From: Vitellaria paradoxa | Taxonomy: Eukaryota; Streptophyta; Magnoliopsida; Ericales; Sapotaceae | Assembly: GCA_019916065.1 (NCBI GenBank) | Contig: JAINTL010000046.1 | Coordinates: 248,001 to 312,000, forward strand | Length of the DNA stretch: 64,000 nt | Reading direction: 5' to 3' | In this document: in pieces, positions 44,506-57,783 of the stretch | Position numbering within the stretch: the first letter of the stretch is position 1 | Layout of the letters: each line of letters starts with the position of its first letter | Notes under the pieces: generated by a model | Database searches by the model: none | What the model was told of the DNA's origin: nothing | Seen by the model: the letters and a program-made list of their open reading frames with translations, nothing else | Made by a program: the position numbers and the translations under genes

Positions 44506-46999
44506 TTCAAACTGACTTTATCAGTTTAATTTTCCCAACTCCCTTCTGTTGTTTGTTTTTAATAATTATTACGCCAAGGGCCATTTGCTAGCTAGCGTTG
44601 TTATTTTTTTGTTTATGATTATTTGTTTATATTTTTTATTTTTTATTGTCATTTTTTTAAATGGAAATTGATTTTGTGTTTAGAAATATAATTTTATTTA
44701 TAATTATTAATTTTTTATTTTTATAAAATATTTAATTTTATTAATTTTTTAAAGTTAATTGAATTTAATAAATATATTTTATATTAATTTAATTATATTA
44801 TTTATTAAAAATAATTGAATAAAATCTAAAAATTATATCATTTAATCTAGTAAATATAAAATATATTAATTATAATTTAATTACATCATTTACTAAAAAT
44901 AATTGAATAAAATATATTTCATAATAATTTAAATAATTTAATTATGATATTTATTAAAAATAATTTAATAAAATATAATTCATATTAAATTAATTAATTA
45001 AGTTAAATTAATTATTAAATTAAATAATTTAATTATAATATTTATTAAAAATAATTTAATAATATATATTTCTTATTAATTAAATTAACTAATTTAATTG
45101 AATTATTTATTAGAAACAAAATAATAATAGATATTATATATTAATTTAATTATATTATTTATTAAAAATAATTTTAGTTTAATAAAATATTTTAATAAAG
45201 TAATTTATTTGAATATGATATAACAAAAATAGATAAAGTATTAGAATTGATAAAATGTTTGCAACAAAAAAATAAAGTGAAAACACTTTAATTTGTTTAC
45301 ATTTTTTTGTTTAAGTTTTCATTTTTTTAAAATAAAAAAACGTATACAGATTTAACAAATATATTTCTGTTATCAATTTACAAAATTTTGAAAACATAAA
45401 GAGAAAAATAAAACGTTATGAAAAAGGCCTAAAAAGTTTCATTTCCACATATAATATAATTTAAGCGAGCAGCAAAAGTCTAGTCTGAAAGTTGGGGAAA
45501 CTGAGAAATTGCTAAATCAGTCAAATACGTTAATTCATTTTTTTGTACGCGGATTTTTTTTCTTCTTCTTTTTTTTTTTTTTTATTTCTAGTGTGCGTGC
45601 ATATATATATATATGTTAATTGGAAACAACTTTCTAAAAACATATATATCAAAATAAAAATAAAATAAAATAAAATAAAATAATCACATCTTTATTAGTA
45701 AAAAAATTAGAAATCATATAGAATGACTAAAATAAATTAACTTATTCTTGACAACACTGAACAAGGCTACAACAGAGAGATAAAAGTTAAGTTTAACGGG
45801 TAGGTACGAAAAAAATTGTTAAATGATTTGGGTAGACTGCATCAACTTTGTGAAACAATTGTTAACGTTAACACTAGATATTGGGTGTGTTTAGAGTAAT
45901 AAAAAATAAGATAAGATAAGATAAAATATAGTTTGGGGAGATTTTTTGCGTTTAGTGCACTTCTCAAACTGGATTTTTTAGAGATAAATAGTAAGATTGC
46001 GGTTTTGACAGATTAAAATTTTGTTTAAATGGATTCAAAATTTTGTATTAATCGTAACTTTTTTGTACTACAATTCGTCGGAACGATTTCTATACTACAA
46101 TTCATTGGAACGATTTTTATACTACAATTCGTTGAAACGGTTTCTGCAATCTGTCAGAACGGTATCTACGATTCTAGAAAAAATAGTAAAAGTGTGTGTC
46201 ATTCATTAGTTTAGGAATCCATGACAAAAATGACAAAAAAATTTTACCGTTTAATTAATCGAATTCTAATTACCGATTTTTTTTTAAAATATATTGAACT
46301 TTTATTAAATTTTAAGAATATAAGAATATATAAAAATATAATAGAAATTTTTAAATATTTTTACCAAATTTTTTGCACCAAACAGGCCAGTTATTAAGTA
46401 TCGGAAAAAATAAAGTTAATTCATGAACTCTCATCAATTCCATGAAATGAAACATACAAAAAGCAGTACAGAAAACAACAAAAGAATTGTTGGCCATTTC
46501 AAACTGATTCTTATCCGTTTTCTTAATTCATACAAATTTAATTTTGTTTATATTATTCTCTAATTATTTATTTATAGTAGACCAAAATAGACAATAAGTA
46601 TAAATATTTTTATATTTTGAGGATAGAGAGTCAAGGTGGCGTTTGGATGACAAAAAAGTATAAAAAGTTGAAGTAAAAATAATATATAACGAAATTTGAT
46701 TGAAAAAAATTAAAAAAAAGTTAGCAAAAATTAATAAATTTTGGTAGATTTTGATAAACCAAACACACCTAATTCTTTCATCCGCGATTAAAAAATTCTA
46801 ATTTCTACAAATCTATAATAATTATTAATAGAATTTATTTATTTTAAGAGTAACTGATTAATTATTTTATTTTAAGTTCAAGTTATACTTAATTCATTCC
46901 AAAAAAATTAAAAAATACGTCAGATCAATGGCAGTTAGGGACAAGTATACCTTACCACGACTTAAACTCAATTTTCGTAAGGATGTTCAAGTTTAAGGG
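44506..46999. repeat. Upstream region of C, with insertions
   Basis: 44506-44600 and 45420-45800 match 62957-63350 upstream of E ('aactcccttctgttg', 'tgaaag.tggggaaac', 'aaaatgactaaaataaat'). Between them 44600-45420 is extra A/T-rich DNA related to 19260-19745. A MITE-like piece lies at 46635-46769. No gene is seen. Confidence 0.65.
46635..46769. mobile_element. Small MITE-like element
   Basis: Begins GGTGGCGTTTGG and ends CCAAACACACC, with T/A-rich interior complementary for a further stretch. The right flank is TAA but the left is CAA, so the target duplication is imperfect. Confidence 0.4.
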
Positions 47000-49900
47000 C
47001 AAATCAAACTAGATTAACTCAATTTTTGGGGCGACTCGACCCAATTTTACCTGCATAATTACAATAACAAGGGAGAAGTACTAGCTAAGAGTCAATTCTA
47101 ATGAGCTAGAACAAGAGAAATTTATTCACTTTGTTGGGCTAGATCAATTTTGTTACTAGCCTATTTATATTATCTTCTCTTAATAAGGTTTTCAAAATAT
47201 AATAGAATAATATTTTTATTTTATTAATTTTTAATTTGATAATATTTTATATCAAATTATTTAAATTATTTTTATAATTTTTATATTGAATAATATGCTA
47301 GAGAGAGTGATTGACTGAGTGTGTAATATGTATCAATAATTATGATTTAAATTGAATATAAACATTTAGAATAACACAATAATATTTTGATTTAAATATA
47401 TAATTTTTTTTTATACTCTTACCCCTGTTAGGATGCAAAAACGAAAGCTTACAGAATCTATAATGTAAATGTGAATACCCTTTGTCAAGTCGTTTGATAC
47501 CAAAAACTTATAAAGCTTGTAATGTGAATGTCCCTTCTCAATCCGTTTGAAACTAAACAAAAAGTTATTCCATGATATTTGCTAATTAACTTGGTGGATT
47601 AAGGCATTTTGATTAATTCAATACTAAAAATTATGGATGTTGATTGCATGATCATATGTAATACAAATGTCAAAGTATTTAACGCGTATAATGGTCTTAT
47701 TTAGCATTATCAAAAATTATCCAAATTCACCAATTTTAACTATTTTTTATACTTTCCTTCTATTAAAATTTTACAGATTTCACCTTTATATCATATTTTT
47801 AATACTTTTATTATATTTTTTACCTTATTTTTTATCAACCAAACACCTTCCATATACATACTTCTTGTCAAGTTCTTTGAAAGTAACATAAACTTACTTT
47901 CAACAAACTAACCTCCAAAATTAAGTTTGTTGACTCGATGGTATAGACTTTTTAGACGTATTTTGAGGGTAAGAATTTTTAATTTTTTTAGTTTATTTTT
48001 ATTTTGTATATTTTTTATGTTATTTAATTTTTTATTTATTTAATAATTTTTAAACATATTATTCGCATTAAGAAAAATTACAAAAAAATTAATAAATTTT
48101 CATACGAATTAAAATAAATTAGTTTTTATGCATATATGATTTTTTCATAAGCTAATTTTTCTCCAAAAAAAAAAAGATTGACTTTTATAAGTACGTGATT
48201 TTTTATTTGAAAGTATTTTTATAATGTTTTTATAAATAAAATTAACATATTTCAAAAATATTAAAAATAAATTTTAATAAAAGAAAATCACATAAAAGAA
48301 TATAAATTAAAAAAATAATTTTTTTATTCCCAAGTCAAGTCCAGGAGTGATCCGTCAACTACGTGGGCCAATAATCTATGACAGCGGGTCCCATCGCATT
48401 CATTAATGAGGTGACATTACGTGACGAGCACCGGTACATTTAATAGGGACTTGGACTTGAAACAAAGGATAACTTGTAAGAAACGATATGCAGTCCCATT
48501 TTTTTTTTTATTTCCAACGGTCAAAACACTCAAGCAAGCAACTAGACATACACATACACGGTTACAGGCATTGACCAGTGCAATTTTGAGATTATATAAT
48601 ATTTTATAATAATAAAAATAAATTTTAAATAAATTATACAAATTTTTAATAAAATTACACAGTTTCATACTATAATTATTAAATTACTTTTTATACTTAC
48701 ATTTTTATTTATCATCAATTTTAGTGAGTAAATAAAGTTCATCAAAATTAAATTTTTATTTGTATCTTAAAAATTTATATCCGATTCAATCTTGGTTCGA
48801 TTTAATGTTTTAAGTCTTTTAAAATCAATCTTAGCTCTCAAATATATATAAATTTCAAATTTGTCTAATCGGCTTGATAAAAATATCAAACTAATTTAAC
48901 ATATATAATATTTATAAAAAATTTTAATTATTTTTATTTAAAATAAATTTTGAAAAATGAATAAATTAAAATGAATGAACTAAGGCTGAGTTTTTAGTAG
49001 TTAGCATTTTAACTTTTTATTAATTTGATATTTTTATTCTTTAAAATTTTAAAAAATTTTAAATTTAAAAAGATAAATTCGATCAATTAACTACCAAAAA
49101 AAAAATCGATCAATTTGGGAAAAACCCAAAAACTAGTAGCGCATGTCTTCCAAAACGGACACTAAGGACCTACTTGGATCATCAAAAAAGGTCAAAAAAA
49201 ACTTTAAAAAATTTTGAAAAACTCTACAATTTTATAACAAATTTTCCCCACCTCGAATGCCTAAAAATATAAATCTTTATAAATTTATATATGTATATAT
49301 ATATATCTACAAAAACTAACAAATTTTTACAAATCTCAATAAAATTTATACAAATTTCAACAAAATTTCTACATTCTCAAAAAAATTCTGACGTTGAAGT
49401 AAAATGGTTTTTGTTGAAAGAAAATTCGTTTAAATGGAACCATTCACTTTGAAAAACATAATCTAATGGCTGAGTTTCAAACGAAAAAATGTTACTCAAA
49501 TCAAATTTTTTTTGGGTTATTTTTTGAAGCTTCAAATGCTCTCAAACTAATAAATTTAATCTTCCCTCGCCGCTCTTTTGTCCTGCGTAAGTCACTATTC
49601 GGCTAATTTGTATAAATGACTATATGTAATGACCAATGTATTTCATTCAAAATTATCACAACTATAAAATGATGTCTTCTATTAAAATATCAATGGTGAA
49701 AATATAAACAATAAAAGATACAGAATAATAGTGAAATAGGGGTAATCGAGCTGAAAGCAATAATATAATTACTTTAAAGAGTTAGACTTTAGTTTTAACT
49801 TTATTAAGCGTGCGTTTGGAATGTTAAATTTAGCCAAAAATATTTAAATTTTTTAATTTGTTTAATTTTTCACACAAAAAATTTTTTAATTTTTTAAATT

Positions 49901-50400
49901 TACAATTTTTACTAATTTTTTTTAACTTTACTAACTTTTTTATACTTTTTGAAAAAAATACTTAACATTTAGCAATTTAGAGTTTGTTAATTTTTATTTT
50001 TTTAACCAAAATTTACACTCCAAACAAGCTCTAAATTATCATAAGAAAAATATATATTAAACTTATTTTATTTTTTCTTTTTAAAACTCGAACTAAGTTG
50101 GCCGAAAGAATAATATTAATCCGCAACATACACGTACGTAAAATCTACAGTCGACTGGTATACCAGAAGCCGGAGGATGATTTTTTATTTATTTACACAA
50201 TCGCATTATTTCCGACTAGTCAAAATCTAAACACGTGGCTATTGTTCTCGTACTAATGTCAAGATGACTACATGATTGGTAAAAATGTCACTTCATTGGG
50301 CCATGTCATAGAAAAAAAACATACTTGACTTGACTAGCAAATAGCTTTCCTGTTACGTTACTCCTGGCCCCACCCGTGGAATGAAGCATGCATTAGACTA
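47000..50400. repeat. Block B repeat, copy 3, and TTGAC module
   Basis: Phrases of block B in the usual order: 'gactagatcaattttgtta' type at 47140, 'ttaggatgcaaaa' at 47428, 'tttaacgcgtataat' at 47680, 'aagtcaagtccagg' at 48333, and the 'ttccgactagtcaaaatc' to 'cttgactagcaaa' module at 50200-50345. A Tourist-like MITE lies at 49808-50031. No coding sequence. Confidence 0.65.
49808..50031. mobile_element. Tourist/PIF-Harbinger-like MITE, 224 bp
   Basis: Ends GCGTGCGTTTGG and (reverse complement) GAGCTTGTTTGG, flanked by TAA at 49805-49807 and 50032-50034, the TAA/TTA target duplication of Harbinger-group MITEs. The interior is A/T-rich and non-coding. Confidence 0.6.
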
Positions 50401-53400
50401 CTTCAGCATAAGATGAAAGAAAAAAACTGGTTTAACGCACTGCATAATCTTTTGACGTAATGATCAAATTTGTATTTCTTAGTATCAAAATATTCTCTAT
50501 GTTTTGAGTTCGAATTATAATAAAAATTATTAAAAAAAGAGTTATTTAAGTAAAATGTGAACTATTCAAAGATGAAAAGAATTAATATCTACTATAAGAG
50601 TGAAAATTATTTAGAGTAAGAATCGTCATAGATGTGGATTAGAATCCTAACGAAAGAAGTTAAAAGGAAGAAGTATGAAATGAAAACATTACAAGCTCGT
50701 TTGTTAATAGCAAACAGGACCAGATTAACTTAATTTTCAGCTTGAGTTGACTCGATTTTATTTGCCTAATTCTAATACAAGGAAGAAGCGTTAAAAGTTA
50801 AGCCTAATCTGTCATATCATACACAGGATTAAGCCTAACTCGGTAGACAAAAGCTACCCATTATCAAATTTGTTTACTCCGTCGGCTAAGACATTTTGCA
50901 GTAATCCACCCATTCCATATGCCTAATCACAATACAATGGAGAAGTACTAAAAGCTATGCTTAAGTGGCAGAAACAACAAAAGTTCATTTGGTTTAGTGG
51001 TCTCGATTAACTTAGTTATTAGGCTATTTATATTATCTTCTCTTATTAAGATTTTTAAAATAAAGTAATAATAATAATTTTTATTTTATTAATTTTTAAT
51101 TTAATAATATCTCACATCAAATTATTTAAATTAATTTTTATAATTTTTTTTATTGAATAGTCTTGCTAAAACAAAAAAGGGGAGGGGAGAGGGAGAGAGA
51201 GGGGAAAAAAATAAATAATTATAATTTGAAATAAATACAAAAACTTAAAATAACATGATATTACTCTAATTTGAACATTTCTTTTTTCAATTTTACCTAC
51301 ATTAGGATGCAAAATCGAAAGTTTGTGGAGCTTATGATATGGATTTGAATGCCGTTGTTAAGTTGTTTGAAAATTAATAAAAATTTACCTCATAATTAAG
51401 TTTGTTGAGTTGCGAACTAAGATATTTTGCAATAATTAATTCTATCAAATAGTTACGGATATTTATTAACAACTTTAATTGCATGACTCCATCCAGCATA
51501 AAAGTCAAAGATTTTAACGCTTTTGATGGAGTCCTGAGTCCCATTTTTAAGTTGTTTGAGAATGACGTAAGCCCACCCCAAAATTAAAGTTTGTTGACTC
51601 AATAGGTTAGATATTTTAGATATGATTTGGGAGTAACAAATTTTAATTTAATTTTTTTAATGTTTATTTTTGTTTTATATATTTTTTATGTTCCAAAATT
51701 TAATATTACTTATTTATATAATAAATTTTAAACATAATATTCGTATTTAAAAAAATTACGAAAATTAAAATATTTACCTAAGAAACTAAGAGAAATTTTT
51801 TTTACTAAAAAGAGTTAATTTTTACACGTAAATGATTTTTTCATATTTGTAAAAAAAGATTAATTTTATATCTACGTGATTTTTTTTAGTTGAAAGTATT
51901 TTTTTTAAATATTTTTATAAATACAAATGACATATCATAAAAATAATAAAAACTTAAATTTTAATTAAAAAAAATCATATAAAATGAAGATAAATTAAAA
52001 ACACAAAAATTGTTTTTTTTTTTTTTTTTTTCAAGTCCCAAGTCAAGTCCAGGTGCGTCCGTCCATTACGTCTATGGATGAGCCAATCATCAACGGACGT
52101 GGGTCCCATTTAACTTGTAAGAACGTTATGCTAATCTCTCCTCAATTTTGTAAAAAAAATTTATTATTATTGTACCGTTGTTAAGTGTCCGCCCCTTCCT
52201 ATTATTTTATTTTATTTTGTAATTAACACAAGTCGAATACAGAATTATAAAATTTTTTAAAAAATTTTAAAAAAACTTTTAAAAATTTAAAAAATTTTTT
52301 AATTAAATTTCATCTTGTAACATTTTTATGTTATTTTAACATTAATTTTTAATTTTTTTTTAAATCTTCAACACTCCAAACAAACCGATAATCAAAATAA
52401 TTTTTATGAATGACATAATTATTTTTTAATCAGTACAATATAATTTTATTTTTTTTAAAATATTGCGATCATACTCGTATATTTTACAAGTCTCTTGCTA
52501 GTATATTTATATATATCATATGCATAGAATAACGTGTCATATTTTTTTGTGAAAATATTCACATTTTTTCATTAGTTTTACTACCTCTATAATAGTTTTA
52601 ATAAAAAAAAAATAATGTAGAATTAGAGAAATTAGTAAAGGAGTGTATTTATTATTTTTTATATGTGAAATAATTCTTTTCCTTATTTATAAAAGCAATC
52701 ATTACTTTTTGCACAGTATAATTTTTAGAAGGCCAAAAAAACCATTCTCTTTTCAATAACTGCACTTATAATCACTTCAGTCAGTCATGATCTCTCCCTC
52801 AAACTGAAGTAGTCGCGGTGCTGGTAAAATTAAAAGGCGGAAAATGATGTCAGCTTGGACATGGTGCACCCTCGGTTAATGAATTAAAATTTAACGGTAT
52901 AAATATATTTATATATTTTTAATTTAAAAAAATATAAATTTAATTAAATAATTTAAATTTTATTCCTATAACCCTGGACTAAGAACCCTCAACTCCGCCA
53001 AATCCGATAAAATTTGGTAAGGGCGGACATCCTTGATCCCACATGTTGACAAATTTGTCTTATTTTGAAGGAATTGGAAATTTATTTCTAACCCTACTAA
53101 TCAGTTAAATTGATTGGATTTGAACTCCAGTAAATAGGTTCAATTTTGGTGCGAAATAGTTACAAATATTTTTACTTTTTTATGTATTTATATTTTATTT
53201 TTTAAATATTAATTTTTTGCATAAAATTTTATAAAATATTTATTCTAGTATTAAATTTTTTATTTTTATAAAATTTTAAATTATTTTTTTTCAAAAATAA
53301 TTTAAAAATAAATGGATTTAAATGAATGAGCGTAGTACTAAACTTAATTTTTCTGATTTTTTCTTTTTTAAAGTCGAACCAACTCGATCCAATAAATAAT

Positions 53401-54060
53401 GGAAGAAATATTAATCCGCACCATAAGCAGAAGCTGGAAGATGATTTTTTTTTTTTTTTCCTTTTTCAATTTACACAAGCATGCATATTCCGACTAGTCA
53501 AAATCTATACGCGTGGTTAATTGTTATTTTTATTAGTGATAACATTTTCTAATTAAAATTAATTAGTTTTAAAAATTTTAAAGGGTATAATTTTTTTAGT
53601 TAAAAATTTATAAATAATATTTTCCAAAATTCAAGAATGTCATGACCTCCCCTGGACCCAGCGTAGCCTCGTCCAAGTCAATCCTTGAGATGGTTTTACA
53701 AGTTAGAAAAATTAAACATTAGTCATTTTCTTATTACTTTTTGTCCTATATAATATTTTTTTATTAATTTTATTTGTTTAATAATTTTTAGCCATAATTG
53801 TCATATTTAAAAATTATATACAAATTCTTGAAATAAAAAAATCACCTACAGAAAAAAAATGAAAATAAAATTGACCTTTTTTTTTCTTAGGCAAGTTATC
53901 TTATTTTTAAATAACACAAGAAGAGTGTTAAATAATGTAATATATGTAAGCTTTAAATCTTCCTCTTCCAATTGGTAGTTGTTGGACTGATATCTTAATT
54001 AATTAAATCTAAGAGATATTAAGCCATGTATATCATTATTGGTTGTTTAATCAAGTATGC
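50401..54060. repeat. Block B repeat, copy 4
   Basis: Parallels 7211-12420 in order: 'ggcatttttgcagtaatcc' type at 50890, 'ttaggatgcaaaa' at 51303, 'cccaagtcaagtcca' at 52038, 'tgatctctccctcaaa' at 52788, 'cccacatgttgaca' at 53038, 'ttccgactagtcaaaatc' at 53489, 'ggttttacaagttag' at 53693. Poly-T at 52013-52031 and 53446-53459. No gene. Confidence 0.65.
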
Positions 54061-57000
54061 CTACTTTAGTCTCCACATTCCTCTTTGTTCTGCTAAATAA
54101 TTATACTTGTGAATATTGCTACTCTTTTATTAATTTTTTTCACTCTACAATCATTTTAAATAAAAAAATAATATGAAATAAAAAAATTAATAAAAATACA
54201 AATATTCTCCATCAATAATTATGTCGCAACAGCTAGTTAGTTCAATTGTTAGAGGTGGCCATAGGTTTTGAATTGCATTATCCCATGCAATAAAAAAGTT
54301 AAAACTTTTAAAGTGTATGATGTGAGTTCTATTGTTAAGCCATTTGAAAATAATATAAACCTACACCCAAAATTAAGTTTGTTGACTCAGTAGGCTAGAC
54401 ATTTTAGGCATAGTTTGGGAGTAAAAGGATTTAAATAAAAAAATTAAAATTTTAAAGTTTATTTTGTTTTATATGATTTTTTATGTTTCAAAATTTAATT
54501 TTCTTTATTATTTGACAGTTTTTACATGTGGTATTCTTGTTCAGAAAAAAACTAAAAATAATTAAAATATTTACGTAAGAATTAAAAGAAATTAGTTTTT
54601 CTAAAAAGAATTAGTTTTTATAAGTAAATGATTTTTTCATATTTCTTAAAAAAAGATTAATTTTCATACGTACGTGATTTTTTTTATTTGAAAGTAAAAA
54701 TTGCAATATTTTTATAAATACAAATCAAATATCTAAAAAATATTAAATGAAATTAAATTTTAATAAACAAAATCATATAAATTAAAAAGAGAAAAATTAA
54801 TTTTTTTAATTTTTTTATTCTCAAGTCAAGTCCAGAAGTGACCCGTCGACGACGTCAATTACTCATAGTGAGGTGCGTTTACAAACTTTGATGGGATGGG
54901 CCTATCAACAATGGAAGTGGGTACCCCACATTCATTGCCAAGGTCACAATACGTGACAAGCACTATGAGTAGCATTCTCAATTGAAACTTCGGAGAAATT
55001 AATTGTGAATTGAATTTTGGGGGGGGGGGGGGGAAGATGACTTGTAAGAAACGATATGCTGTCATACTTTATTAACAAATTGATATTGATTTGAATTTAT
55101 TTTCAACAATCAACCGCAAAACATTCATGGCCACTGTGCATAGACATACACGGTTACAAGCGTTGGTCAGGGTAATTTTTAGATGAATAAAATATTATTA
55201 TTTTCTTTTGAATAACTGATTAATATAAATTTATAAAAATTATAATTTAATAATTCGTGTAAAAAATAAAAAATTAAATACCAAATAATAACTGACATTT
55301 CTTACTTTTTTTTTAATTTTTGACTACTTTTAATTATTTAAACGACCCCTCATAAGTATTTTGCATGACAACCGAAACTTCAAAGAAATTTTGTATGACT
55401 CGTAAGAAACGATGATATGCTAATCTATTTCCTCAATTTTATAAAAATAATCTATTATTATTGTTATATCGTTGATAAGTGCATGCTCTTTCTTTTTTTT
55501 TTTTTTCCTTTTCATTTTGCTAGTTAAAATAAGTATCAGAATGGCTCTGTTTGGTGTATCAAAACTCTCCAAAATTTTCACCCAAAAAAAAACACTACAA
55601 AAGTTTTTAATTTTTTTTTAATCAAATTTCACCATGTATTACTTTTATGTCACTTCAATATCAATTTTTAGTTTTTTTAAACTTTTTCAGAACTTAAAAC
55701 ATCCTTATGGTCAAAGCATTTTTTATAAATAACATAATTATTTTTAATAAACACAATATAATTTAATGTTTTTAAAATATTGTTGTCACCCCCCTAACTT
55801 AATTGTCTAGAACAGACAGTATGAGAATGTGAAAACTAAAGTAAATGAATAAAATCTAATCTAAATTAATTTTACATTGTGTTACAGTCGTCCATATATT
55901 CTAAATCATGATTATTCTTATATAAAATATTATTTGATTACCTCACCATCAATGTACCAAACATAATTCACTTTAGTATCATTTCCAGTGACCACATTGA
56001 AGGTCTGCACAGTTAGAACAAATATTATAATCATGTTTATATTCTCTCAATTTAATGACATCATAACCGTAAATAACAAACCAAAACCTTAGGTAGCACA
56101 ATTTATGGCATTAATAATTCAATTATCCGTTAAAAAAAATAAATACAATTATCATTTTCCAAAACTAAGATCGGACTCAAGCTTTTTAAGCATGCAATTA
56201 CACGCTAAATAGTTATGGGTATTCATTAATAATTTTGATTACATGATCACATATAATACAAAATTTAAAATTTTTAACGCGTGTATGTGAATACTCTTTG
56301 TCAGGTCGCTTGAAACTAATGTAAATATACTCAAAAATTAAGTTTGTTGAATGGTCAATTAGACTTGTTGGGCATGTTTTGAGGTAGAGTAAAAATTTTT
56401 AATTTTGTTCTACTTTATTTTTGTTTTATATAATTTTTTATGTTTTGAAATTTAATTTTCTTTATTTTTTGATAAATTTTAAGCATATTATTTGATAATT
56501 TTTTTTTATAGAATATCCCCAAAGAGAGAGAGAGAGGGGAAAATAAATAAGTTTGGACATTGGTTAACAACTTTGATTACATGATCCCATCTAGTATAAA
56601 AGTCAAAGATTTTAACGCGATTAATGTGAGCCCCATTGTCAAGTTATTTGAGAATCATATAAACCAATACCTAAAATTAAGTTTGTTAACTTAATGAACT
56701 ATACATTTTAGATATGAATTGAGAGTAAAATTTTTAATTTAATTTTTTTAAAGTTTATTTTTGTTTTATATATTTTTTTATGCTTCAAATTTTAATTTTC
56801 TTTATTTGTTTAATAATTTTTAAACATGATATTCATGTTCATAAAAAAATTACAAAAATTAAAATATTTACTCAAGAATTAAAATAAAATTTTTTCTAAA
56901 AAGAATTAGTTTTTATATGGAAATGATTTTTTCATATTTGTAAAAAAATAGATTAATTTTTATATATACGTGATTTTTTTTAGTTGGAAGTTATTTTTTT

Positions 57001-57505
57001 ATAACATCTTTATAAATGCAGATATCATATCTTAAAAAAATAAAAATTTAAATTTAAATAAAAGAAAATCATTGATGAAGATAAATTAAAAAACACAAAG
57101 ATTGATTTTTTATTTTTACTCCCAATTCAAGTCCAGGGTGCTCCGTCAACTACGTCAAATATTTATAGATGGGCCAATCATCAAGGATAGTGGGTCCCAT
57201 CACATTCAGTACCGACGTGACAATACGACAAGCACAAGTACATTGCGATTCAAACGAAACTTCGAAGAAATTACCAAAAAGAAAAAAACTTCGAAGAAAT
57301 TTTGTCGCCATATATTGAATTACTTTAAAACATTAATTGTGAGTTGACTTGAAAGAAAAAAAAATAAAATAACTTGTAAGTAATGATATGCTAAGCCGGT
57401 TTGGTGGCGTTTTTATTTTTTTATTTTTTTTATGTTGTTAAGATTTTATAATTTGGAACTGTTCAGTACATAAAATTGTTAATTTTTTATGTTGTTAAAA
57501 TTTCA
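54061..57505. repeat. Block B repeat, copies 5 and 6 (partial)
   Basis: 54200-55200 and 56200-57330 repeat the 'tttaac.cg' / 'aagtttgttgactc' / 'aagtcaagtccag' series. Between them 55200-56180 is AT-rich DNA with no gene. A G14 run lies at 55020-55033. The block ends at about 57505, where the conserved 3' flank of the kinase unit begins. Confidence 0.6.
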
Positions 57506-57783
57506 TTCATAAACTAATTAACAGGGAATGATTTATCATTACAATGTTATAGCTATTATTATTTGGTTACGGCATAATAATATTGACCGTAACATATAAT
57601 TGCATTAAACTTTATATTATTTTTTTTGGCCCATAAGAGTATAAAAAAATTTACAAAGTATTACTAATAGACTTGGAATTGTAGAGAGAAACTACTAGGC
57701 CTAATTACTTGTCATATATTACAAAAGATCCTAAGATCCTTAACTGAAACATTCATATCAATAAAATTTACTAATTACGACTT

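Noticed and set aside
46021..46214. Short frames with a repeated 'actacaattcg' phrase, peptide-repeat-like
   Set aside because: Three degenerate ~30-bp repeats in AT-rich spacer, open in two frames at once; no signal peptide or conserved context.
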